Shown here in pieces: positions 22,833-33,577 of a stretch of 64,000 bases of DNA (position 1 is its first letter; each line of letters opens with the position of its first letter). The stretch comes from Lasioglossum baleicum (lineage: Eukaryota > Arthropoda > Insecta > Hymenoptera > Halictidae): positions 1 to 64,000 of the forward strand of contig NW_027469346.1 in NCBI RefSeq assembly GCF_051020765.1, read 5' to 3'. The notes under the pieces are model-generated. The model searched no databases. It was not told where the DNA came from and was given only the letters and a program-made list of their open reading frames with translations. A program made the position numbers and the translations under genes.

Positions 22833-24288
22833 TGCGTTATGCGTTAAGCGTTATGCGTTATGCGTTATGCGTTATACGTTATGCGTTATGCGTTATGCGT
22901 TATGCGTTATGCGTTAAGCGTTATGCGTTAAGCGTTATGCGTTATGCGTTGTGCGTTGTGCGTTATGCGTTATGCGTTATGCGTTATGCGTTATGCGTTA
23001 TGCGTTATGCGTTATGCGTTACGCGTTGTGCGTTGTGCGTTGTGCGTTGGTCGTTGTGCGTTGTGCGTTATGCGTTGTGCGTTATGCGTTATGCGTTAAG
23101 CGTTATGCGTTATGACTTTTGCATTATGCGTTATGCGTTATGCGTTATGCGTTATGCGTTATGCGTTATGCGTTATGCGTTATGCGTTATGCGTTATGCG
23201 TTATGCGTTATGCGTTATGCGTTATGCGTTATGCGTTATGCGTTATGCGTTATGCGTTATGACTTTTGCGTTATGCGTTATGCGTTATGCGTTATGCGTT
23301 ATGCGTTATGCGTTATGCGTTATGCGTTATGCATTATGCGTTATGCGTTGTGCGTTGTGCGTTGTGCGTTGTGCGTTGTGCGTTGTGCGTTGTGCGTTGT
23401 GCGTTGTGCGTTGTGCGTTGTGCGTTGTGCGTTGTGCGTTGTGCGTTGTGCGTTGTGCGTTGTGCGTTGTGCGTTGTGCGTTGTGCGTTGTGCGCTGTGC
23501 GTTATGCGTTATGCGTTATGCGATATGCGTTATGCGTTATGCGTTATGCGTTATGCGTTATGCGTTATGCGTTATGCGTTATGCGTTATGCGTTATGCGT
23601 TATGCGTTATGCGTTATGCGTTATGCGTTATGCGTTATGCGTTATGCGTTATGCGTTATGCGTTATGCGTTATGCGTTATGCGTTATGCGTTATGCGTTA
23701 TGCGTTATGCGTTATGCGTTATGCGTTATGCGTTATGCGTTATGCGTTATGCGTTATGCGTTATGCGTTATGCGTTATGCGTTATGCGTTATGCGTTATG
23801 CGTTATGCGTTATGCGTTATGCGTTATGCGTTATGCGTTATGCGTTATGCGTTATGCGTTATGCGTTATGCGTTATGCGTTATGCGTTATGCGTTATGCG
23901 TTATGCGTTATGCGTTATGCGTTATGCGTTATGCGTTATGCGTTATGACTTTTGCATTATGCGTTATGCGTTATGCGTTATGCGTTATGCGTTATGCGTT
24001 ATGCGTTGTGCGTTGTGCGTTGTGCGTTGTGCGTTGTGCGTTGTGCGTTGTGAGTTGTGCGTTGTGCGTTGTGCGTTGTGCGTTGTGCGTTATGGGCTAT
24101 GCGTTATGCGTTATGCGTTATGACTTTTGCATTATGCGTTATGCGTTAAGCGTTATGCGTTATGCGTTATGCGTTATGCGTTATACGTTATGCGTTATGC
24201 GTTATGCGTTATGCGTTATGCGTTATGCGTTATGCGTTATGCGTTATGCGTTATGCGTTATGCGTTATGCGTTATGCGTTATGCGTTA

Positions 24289-24338
24289 TACGTTATGCGT
24301 TATACCTTATGCGTTATGCGTTATGCGTTATTTTTTTA
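24289..24338 (+). repeat. Seven-T cassette, copy 4
   Basis: Identical to copy 1; T run 24,331-24,337; register 6 to 0. It lies in HOR M, 3,635 bp after the L1 copy, with the same following TGTGTTA (24,367-24,373). Confidence 0.97.
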
Positions 24339-26410
24339 TGCGTTATGCGTTATGCGTTATGCGTTATGTGTTATGCGTTATGCGTTATGCGTTATGCGTT
24401 ATGCGTTATGCGTTATGCGTTATGCGTTATGCGTTATGCGTTATGCGTTATGCGTTATGCGTTATGCGTTATGCGTTATGCGTTATGCGTTATGCGTTAT
24501 GCGTTATGCGTTATGCGTTATGCGTTATGCGTTATGCGTTATGCGTTATGCGTTATGCGTTATGCGTTATGCGTTATGCGTTATGCGTTATGCGTTATGC
24601 GTTATGCGTTATGCGTTATGCGTTATGCGTTATGCGTTATGCGTTATGCGTTATGCGTTATGCGTTATGCGTTATGCGTTATGCGTTATGCGTTATGCGT
24701 TATGCGTTATGCGTTATGCGTTATGACTTTTGCATTATGCGTTATGCGATAAGCGTTATGCGTTATGCGTTATGCGTTGTGCGTTGTGCGTTGTGCGTTG
24801 TGCGTTGTGCGTTGTGCGTTGTGCGTTGTGCGTTGTGCGTTGTGCGTTGTGCGTTGTGGGTTGTGCGTTGTGCGTTGTGCGTTGTGCGTTAGGCGTTAGG
24901 CGTTGTGCGTTGTGCGTTGTGAGTTGTGCGTTGTGCGTTGTGCGTTGAGCGTTGTGCGTTGTGCGTTGTGCGTTGTGCGTTGTGCGTTGTGCGTTGTGCG
25001 TTATGCGTTGTGCGTTGTGCGTTATGCATTATGCGTTATGCGTTATGCGTTATGCGTTATGCGTTATGCGTTATGCGTTATGCGTTATGCGTTATGCGTT
25101 ATGCGTTATGCGTTATGCGTTATGCGTTATGCGTTATGCGTTATGCGTTATGCGTTATGCGTTATGCGTTATGCGTTATGCGTTATGCGTTATGCGTTAT
25201 GCGTTATGCGTTATGCGTTATGCGTTATGCGTTATGCGTTATGCGTTATGCGTTATGCGTTATGCGTTATGCGTTATGCGTTATGCGTTATGCGTTATGC
25301 GTTATGCGTTATGCGTTATGCGTTATGCGTTATGCGTTATGCGTTATGCGTTATGACTTTTGCGTTATGCGTTATGCGTTATGCGTTATGCGTTAAGCGT
25401 TATGCGTTATGACTTTTGCATTATGCGTTATGCGTTATGCGTTATGCGTTATGCGTTATGCGTTATGCGTTATGCGTTATGCGTTATGCGTTATGCGTTA
25501 TGCGTTATGCATTATGCGTTATGCGTTATGCGTTATGCGTTATGCGTTATGCGTTATGCGTTGTGCGTTGTGCGTTGTGCGTTGTGCGTTGTGCGTTGTG
25601 CGTTGTGCGTTGTGCGTTATGCGTTGTGCGTTGTGCGTTATGCGTTGTGCGTTATGCGTTATGCGTTATGCGTTATGCGTTATGCGTTATGCGTTATGCG
25701 TTATGCGTTATGCGTTATGCGTTATGCGTTGTGCGTTGTGCGTTGTGCGTTGTGCGTTGTTCGTTGTGCGTTGTGCGTTGTGCGTTATGCGTTATGCGTT
25801 ATGCGTTATGCGTTATGCGTTATGCGTTATGCGTTATGCGTTATGCGTTATGCGTTATGCGTTATGGGTGATGCGTTATGCGTTGTGCGTTGTGCGTTGT
25901 GCGTTGTGCGTTGTGCGTTGTGCGTTGTGCGTTGTGCGTTGTGCGTTGTGCGTTGTGCGTTGTGCGTTGTGCGTTGTGCGTTGTGCGTTGTGCGTTGTGC
26001 GTCATGCGTTATGCGTTGTGCGTTATGCGTTATGCGTTATGCGTTATGCGTTATGCGTTATGCGTTATGCGTTATGGGCTATGCGTTATGCGTTATACGT
26101 TATGCGTTATGACTTTTGCATTATGCGTTATGCGTTAAGCGTTATGCGTTATGCGTTGTGCGTTGTGCGCTGTGCGTTGTGCGTTGTGCGTTGTGCGTTG
26201 TGCGTTGTGCGTTGTGCGTTGTGCGTTGTGCGTTGTGCGTTGTGCGTTGTGCGTTGTGCGTTGTGCGTTGTGCGTTGTGCGTTGTGCGTTGTGCGTTGTG
26301 CGTTGTGCGTTAGGCGTTAGGCGTTGTGCGTTGTGCGTTGTGAGTTGTGCGTTGTGCGTTGTGCGTTGTGCGTTGTGCGTTATGGGCTATGCGTTATGCG
26401 TTATGCGTTA

Positions 26411-26425
26411 TGACTTTTGCATTAT
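26411..26425 (+). repeat. One-T insertion, copy 6 (last)
   Basis: Same structure at the start of L2; register 0 to 1; 3,593 bp after copy 5. No later copy was found. Confidence 0.95.
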
Positions 26426-29400
26426 TGCGTTATGCGTTAAGCGTTATGCGTTATGCGTTATGCGTTATACGTTATGCGTTATGCGTTATGCGTTATGCGT
26501 TATGCGTTAAGCGTTATGCGTTAAGCGTTATGCGTTATGCGTTGTGCGTTGTGCGTTATGCGTTATGCGTTATGCGTTATGCGTTATGCGTTATGCGTTA
26601 TGCGTTATGCGTTACGCGTTGTGCGTTGTGCGTTGTGCGTTGGTCGTTGTGCGTTGTGCGTTATGCGTTGTGCGTTATGCGTTATGCGTTAAGCGTTATG
26701 CGTTATGACTTTTGCATTATGCGTTATGCGTTATGCGTTATGCGTTATGCGTTATGCGTTATGCGTTATGCGTTATGCGTTATGCGTTATGCGTTATGCG
26801 TTATGCGTTATGCGTTATGCGTTATGCGTTATGCGTTATGCGTTATGCGTTATGCGTTATGCGTTATGCGTTCTGCGTTGTGCGTTGTGCGTTATGCGTT
26901 GTGCGTTGTGCGCTGTGCGTTGTGCGTTGTGCGTTGTGCGTTGTGCGTTGTGCGTTGTGCGTTGTGCGTTGTGCGTTGTGCGTTGTGCGTTGTGCGTTGT
27001 GCGTTGTGCGTTGTGCGTTGTGCGTTGTGCGTTGTGCGTTGTGCGTCATGTGTTATGCGTTGTGCGTTATGCGTTATGCGTTATGCGTTATGCGTTATGC
27101 GTTATGCGTTATGCGTTATGCGTTATGCGTTATGCGTTATGCGTTATGCGTTATGCGTTATGCGTTATGCGTTATGCGTTATGACTTTTGCATTATGCGT
27201 TATGCGTTATGACTTTTGCATTATGCGTTATGCGTTATGCGTTATGCGTTATGCGTTGTGCGTTGTGCGTTGTGCGTTGTGCGTTGTGCGTTGTGCGTTG
27301 TGTGTTGTGCGTTGTGCGTTGTGCGTTGTGCGTTGTGCGCTGTGCGTTATGCGTTATGCGTTATGCGATATGCGTTATGCGTTATGCGTTACGCGTTATG
27401 CGTTATGCGTTATGCGTTATGCGTTATGCGTTATGCGTTATGCGTTATGCGTTATGCGTTATGCGTTATGCGTTATGCGTTATGCGTTATGCGTTATGCG
27501 TTATGCGTTATGCGTTATGCGTTATGCGTTAAGCGTTATGCGTTATGCGTTATGCGTTATGCGTTATGCGTTATGCGTTATGCGTTATGCGTTATGCGTT
27601 ATGCGTTATGCGTTATGCGTTATGCGTTATGCGTTATGCGTTATGCGTTATGCGTTACGCGTTACGCGTTATGCCTTATGCGTTATGCGTTATGCGTTAT
27701 GCGTTATGCGTTGTGCGTTGTGCGTTGTGCGTTGTTCGTTGTGCGTTGTGCGTTGTGCGTTATGCGTTATGCGTTATGCGTTATGCGTTATGCGTTATGC
27801 GTTATGCGTTATGCGTTATGCGTTATGCGTTATGCGTTATGCGTTATGCGTTATGCGTTATGCGTTATGCGTTATGCGTTATGCGTTATGCGTTATGCGT
27901 TATGCGTTATGCGTTATGCGTTATGCGTTATGCGTTATGCGTTATGCGTTATGCGTTATGCGTTATGCGTTATGCGTTATGCGTTATGCGTTATGCGTTA
28001 TGCGTTATGCGTTATGCGTTATGCGTTATGCGTTATGCGTTATGCGTTATGCGTTATGCGTTATGCGTTATGCGTTATGGGCTATGGGTTATGCGTTATG
28101 CGTTATGCGTTATGCGTTATGACTTTTGCATTATGCGTTATGCGTTAAGCGTTATGCGTTATGCGTTATGCGTTGTGCGTTATGCGTTGTGCGTTGTGCG
28201 TTGTGCGTTGTGCGTTGTGCGTTGTGCGTTGTGCGTTGTGAGTTGTGCGTTGTGCGTTGTGCGTTGTGCGTTGTGCGTTGTGCGTTGTGTGTTGTGCGTT
28301 ATGCGTTATGCGTTATGCGTTATGCGTTATGCGTTATGCGTTATGCGTTATGCGTTATGCGTTATGCGTTATGCGTTATGCGTTATGCGTTATGCGTTAT
28401 GCGTTATGCGTTATGCGTTATGCGTTATGCGTTATGCGTTATGCGTTATGCGTTATGCGTTATGCGTTGTGCGTTGTGCGTTGTGCGTTGTGCGTTGTTC
28501 GTTGTGCGTTGTGCGTTATGCGTTGTGCGTTATGCGTTATGCGTTAAGCGTTATGCGTTATGACTTTTGCATTATGCGTTGTGCGTTATGCGTTATGCGT
28601 TATGCGTTATGCGTTATGCGTTATGCGTTATGCGTTATGCGTTATGCGTTATGCGTTATGCGTTATGCGTTATGCGTTATGTGTTATGCGTTATGCGTTA
28701 TGCGTTATGCGTTATGCGTTATGCGTTATGCGTTATGCGTTATGACTTTTGCATTATGCGTTATGCGTTATGCGTTATGCGTTATGCGTTATGCGTTGTG
28801 CGTTGTGCGTTGTGCGTTGTGCGTTGTGCGTTGTGCGTTGTGCGTTGTGCGTTGTGCGTTGTGCGTTGTGCGCTGTGCGTTATGCGTTATGCGTTATGCG
28901 ATATGCGTTATGCGTTATGCGTTATGCGTTATGCGTTATGCGTTATGCGTTATGCGTTATGCGTTATGCGTTATGCGTTATGCGTTATGCGTTATGCGTT
29001 ATGCGTTATGCGTTATGCGTTATGCGTTATGCGTTATGCGTTATGCGTTATGCGTTATGCGTTATGCGTTATGCGTTATGCGTTATGCGTTATGCGTTAT
29101 GCGTTATGCGTTATGCGTTATGCGTTATGCGTTATGCGTTATGCGTTATGCGTTATGCGTTATGCGTTATGCGTTATGCGTTATGACTTTTGCATTATGC
29201 GTTATGCGTTATGCGTTATGCGTTATGCGTTATGCGTTATGCGTTATGCGTTATGCGTTGTGCGTTATGCGTTATGCGTTATGCGTTATGCGTTATGCGT
29301 TATGCGTTATGCGTTATGCGTTATGCGTTATGCGTTATGACTTTTGCATTATGCGTTATGCGTTATGCGTTATGCGTTATGCGTTATGCGTTATGCGTTA

Positions 29401-31654
29401 TGCGTTGTGCGTTGTGCGTTGTGCGTTGTGCGTTATGCGTTATGCGTTATGCGTTATGACTTTTGCATTATGCGTTATGCGTTATGCGTTATGCGTTATG
29501 CGTTATGCGTTATGCGTTGTGCGTTGTGCGTTGTGCGTTGTGCGTTGTGCGTTGTGCGTTGTGCGTTGTGCGTTGTGAGTTGTGCGTTGTGCGTTGTGCG
29601 TTGTGCGTTGTGCGTTATGGGCTATGCGTTATGCGTTATGCGTTATGACTTTTGCATTATGCGTTATGCGTTAAGCGTTATGCGTTATGCGTTATGCGTT
29701 ATGCGTTATGCGTTATGCGTTATGCGTTATGCGTTATGCGTTATGCGTTATGCGTTATGCGTTATGCGTTGTGCGTTGTGCGTTGTGCGTTGTGCGTTGT
29801 GAGTTGTGCGTTGTGCGTTGTGCGTTGTGCGTTGTGCGTTATGGGCTATGCGTTGTGCGTTATGCGTTATGCGTTATGCGTTATGCGTTATGCGTTATGC
29901 GTTATGCGTTATGCGTTATGCGTTATGCGTTATGCGTTATGCGTTATGCGTTATGCGTTATGCGTTATGCGTTATGCGTTATGCGTTATGCGTTGTGCGT
30001 TGTGCGTTGTGCGTTGTGCGTTGTGCGTTGTGCGTTGTGCGTTGTGCGTTGTGCGTTGTGCGTTGTGCGTTGTGCGTTGTGCGTTGTGCGTTGTGCGTTG
30101 TGCGTTGTGCGTTGTGCGTTGTGCGTTGTGCGTTGTGCGTTGTGCGCTGTGCGTTATGCGTTATGCGTTATGCGATATGCGTTATGCGTTATGCGTTATG
30201 CGTTATGCGTTATGCGTTATGCGTTATGCGTTATGCGTTATGCGTTATGCGTTATGCGTTATGCGTTATGCGTTATGCGTTATGACTTTTGCATTATGCG
30301 TTATGCGTTATGCGTTATGCGTTATGCGTTATGCGTTATGCGTTATGCGTTGTGCGTTGTGCGTTGTGCGTTGTGCGTTGTGCGTTGTGCGTTGTGAGTT
30401 GTGCGTTGTGCGTTGTGCGTTGTGCGTTGTGCGTTATGGGCTATGCGTTATGCGTTATGCGTTATGACTTTTGCATTATGCGTTATGCGTTAAGCGTTAT
30501 GCGTTATGCGTTATGCGTTATGCGTTATGCGTTATGCGTTATGCGTTATGCGTTATGCGTTATGCGTTATGCGTTATGCGTTATGCGTTATGCGTTATGC
30601 GTTATGCGTTATGCGTTATGCGTTATGTGTTATGCGTTATGCGTTATGCGTTATGCGTTATGACTTTTGCGTTATGCGTTATGCGTTATGCGTTATGCGT
30701 TATGCGTTATGCGTTATGCGTTATGCGTTATGCATTATGCGTTATGCGTTGTGCGTTGTGCGTTGTGCGTTGTGCGTTGTGCGTTGTGCGTTGTGCGTTG
30801 TGCGTTGTGCGTTGTGCGTTGTGCGTTGTGCGTTGTGCGTTGTGCGTTGTGCGTTGTGCGTTGTGCGTTGTGCGTTGTGCGCTGTGCGTTATGCGTTATG
30901 CGTTATGCGATATGCGTTATGCGTTATGCGTTATGCGTTATGCGTTATGCGTTATGCGTTATGCGTTATGCGTTATGCGTTATGCGTTATGCGTTATGCG
31001 TTATGCGTTATGCGTTATGCGTTATGCGTTATGCGTTATGCGTTATGCGTTATGCGTTATGCGTTATGCGTTATGCGTTATGCGTTATGCGTTATGCGTT
31101 ATGCGTTATGCGTTATGCGTTATGCGTTATGCGTTATGCGTTATGCGTTATGCGTTATGCGTTATGCGTTATGCGTTATGCGTTATGCGTTATGCGTTAT
31201 GCGTTATGCGTTATGCGTTATGCGTTATGCGTTATGCGTTATGCGTTATGCGTTATGCGTTATGCGTTATGCGTTATGCGTTATGCGTTATGCGTTATGC
31301 GTTATGACTTTTGCATTATGCGTTATGCGTTATGCGTTATGCGTTATGCGTTATGCGTTATGCGTTGTGCGTTGTGCGTTGTGCGTTGTGCGTTGTGCGT
31401 TGTGCGTTGTGAGTTGTGCGTTGTGCGTTGTGCGTTGTGCGTTGTGCGTTATGGGCTATGCGTTATGCGTTATGCGTTATGACTTTTGCATTATGCGTTA
31501 TGCGTTAAGCGTTATGCGTTATGCGTTATGCGTTATGCGTTATGCGTTATACGTTATGCGTTATGCGTTATGCGTTATGCGTTATGCGTTATGCGTTATG
31601 CGTTATGCGTTATGCGTTATGCGTTATGCGTTATGCGTTATGCGTTATGCGTTA

Positions 31655-31704
31655 TACGTTATGCGTTATACCTTATGCGTTATGCGTTATGCGTTATTTT
31701 TTTA
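31655..31704 (+). repeat. Seven-T cassette, copy 5
   Basis: Identical to copy 1; T run 31,697-31,703; register 1 to 2. It lies in L2, again followed by TGTGTTA (31,733-31,739). Confidence 0.97.
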
Positions 31705-33577
31705 TGCGTTATGCGTTATGCGTTATGCGTTATGTGTTATGCGTTATGCGTTATGCGTTATGCGTTATGCGTTATGCGTTATGCGTTATGCGTTATGCGT
31801 TATGCGTTATGCGTTATGCGTTATGCGTTATGCGTTATGCGTTATGCGTTATGCGTTATGCGTTATGCGTTATGCGTTATGCGTTATGCGTTATGCGTTA
31901 TGCGTTATGCGTTATGCGTTATGCGTTATGCGTTATGCGTTATGCGTTATGCGTTATGCGTTATGCGTTATGCGTTATGCGTTATGCGTTATGCGTTATG
32001 CGTTATGCGTTATGCGTTATGCGTTATGCGTTATGCGTTATGCGTTATGCGTTATGCGTTATGCGTTATGACTTTTGCATTATGCGTTATGCGATAACCG
32101 TTATGCGTTATGCGTTATGCGTTGTGCGTTGTGCGTTGTGCGTTGTGCGTTGTGCGTTGTGCGTTGTGCGTTGTGCGTTGTGCGTTGTGCGTTGTGGGTT
32201 GTGCGTTGTGCGTTGTGCGTTGTGCGTTAGGCGTTAGGCGTTGTGCGTTGTGCGTTGTGAGTTGTGCGTTGTGCGTTGTGCGTTGAGCGTTGTGCGTTGT
32301 GCGTTGTGCGTTGTGCGTTGTGCGTTGTGCGTTGTGCGTTATGCGTTGTGCGTTGTGCGTTATGCATTATGCGTTATGCGTTATGCGTTATGCGTTATGC
32401 GTTATGCGTTATGCGTTATGCGTTATGCGTTATGCGTTATGCGTTATGCGTTATGCGTTATGCGTTATGCGTTATGCGTTATGCGTTATGCGTTATGCGT
32501 TATGCGTTATGCGTTATGCGTTATGCGTTATGCGTTATGCGTTATGCGTTATGCGTTATGCGTTATGCGTTATGCGTTATGCGTTATGCGTTATGACTTT
32601 TGCGTTATGCGTTATGCGTTATGCGTTATGCGTTAAGCGTTATGCGTTATGACTTTTGCATTATGCGTTATGCGTTATGCGTTATGCGTTATGCGTTATG
32701 CGTTATGCGTTATGCGTTATGCGTTATGCGTTATGCGTTATGCGTTATGCATTATGCGTTATGCGTTATGCGTTATGCGTTATGCGTTATGCGTTATGCG
32801 TTGTGCGTTGTGCGTTGTGCGTTGTGCGTTGTGCGTTGTGCGTTGTGCGTTGTGCGTTGTGCGTTATGCGTTGTGCGTTGTGCGTTATGCGTTGTGCGTT
32901 ATGCGTTATGCGTTATGCGTTATGCGTTATGCGTTATGCGTTATGCGTTATGCGTTATGCGTTATGCGTTGTGCGTTGTGCGTTGTGCGTTGTGCGTTGT
33001 TCGTTGTGCGTTGTGCGTTGTGCGTTATGCGTTATGCGTTATGCGTTATGCGTTATGCGTTATGCGTTATGCGTTATGCGTTATGCGTTATGCGTTATGC
33101 GTTATGGGTGATGCGTTATGCGTTGTGCGTTGTGCGTTGTGCGTTGTGCGTTGTGCGTTGTGCGTTGTGCGTTGTGCGTTGTGCGTTGTGCGTTGTGCGT
33201 TGTGCGTTGTGCGTTGTGCGTTGTGCGTTGTGCGTTGTGCGTTGTGCGTTGTGCGTCATGCGTTATGCGTTGTGCGTTATGCGTTATGCGTTATGCGTTA
33301 TGCGTTATGCGTTATGCGTTATGCGTTATGGGCTATGCGTTATGCGTTATACGTTATGCGTTATGACTTTTGCATTATGCGTTATGCGTTAAGCGTTATG
33401 CGTTATGCGTTGTGCGTTGTGCGCTGTGCGTTGTGCGTTGTGCGTTGTGCGTTGTGCGTTGTGCGTTGTGCGTTGTGCGTTGTGCGTTGTGCGTTGTGCG
33501 TTGTGCGTTGTGCGTTGTGCGTTGTGCGTTGTGCGTTGTGCGTTGTGCGTTGTGCGTTGTGCGTTGTGCGTTGTGCG

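Larger units (their letters stand above)
22717..26309 (+). repeat. HOR M (3,593 bp), internally deleted L unit
   Basis: The start matches L1, including GTCGTTG at 23,050-23,056 (7,821 bp after the L1 copy), up to the TGACTTT-TGCATTA at 23,113. It then jumps to the TGACTTT-TGCGTTA at 23,260, which in L1 lies far downstream at 19,597. The spacing between these two markers is 4,305 bp in L1 and 147 bp here, so 4,158 bp (594 heptamers) is absent. The rest follows the L tail: TGCGATA, 60-unit A run, seven-T cassette (24,289-24,338), TGCGATA-AGCGTTA, TGGGTTG, GGCGTTA pair (24,889), AGCGTTG, TTCGTTG, TGGGTGA, TGCGTCA, TGACTTT-TGCATTA. Confidence 0.8.
15229..26649 (+). repeat. GTCGTTG diagnostic unit, three copies
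   Basis: At 15,229-15,235, 23,050-23,056 and 26,643-26,649 the unit that is TTCGTTG in other module N copies (about 6,467 and 13,447) reads GTCGTTG. The spacings (7,821 and 3,593 bp) equal the lengths of L1 and M. The shared private base shows that L1, M and L2 descend from one ancestor that arose after the split from HOR C. Confidence 0.93.
26310..33577 (+). repeat. Giant HOR L2 (7,268 bp)
   Basis: This is a near copy of L1: GTCGTTG (26,643-26,649), module N, CGCGTTA pair with TGCCTTA (about 27,657), TTCGTTG, A run, TGGGCTA-TGGGTTA (28,078), the TGACTTT-TGCATTA chain, TGACTTT-TGCGTTA (30,661), seven-T cassette (31,655-31,704), TGCGATA, GGCGTTA pair (32,227), AGCGTTG, TTCGTTG, TGGGTGA (about 33,106), TGCGTCA and TGACTTT-TGCATTA. 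It is 553 bp (79 heptamers) shorter than L1, and the losses I traced lie inside pure A runs. One private change is ACCGTTA after TGCGATA (about 32,095), where L1 and M have AGCGTTA. Confidence 0.82.
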
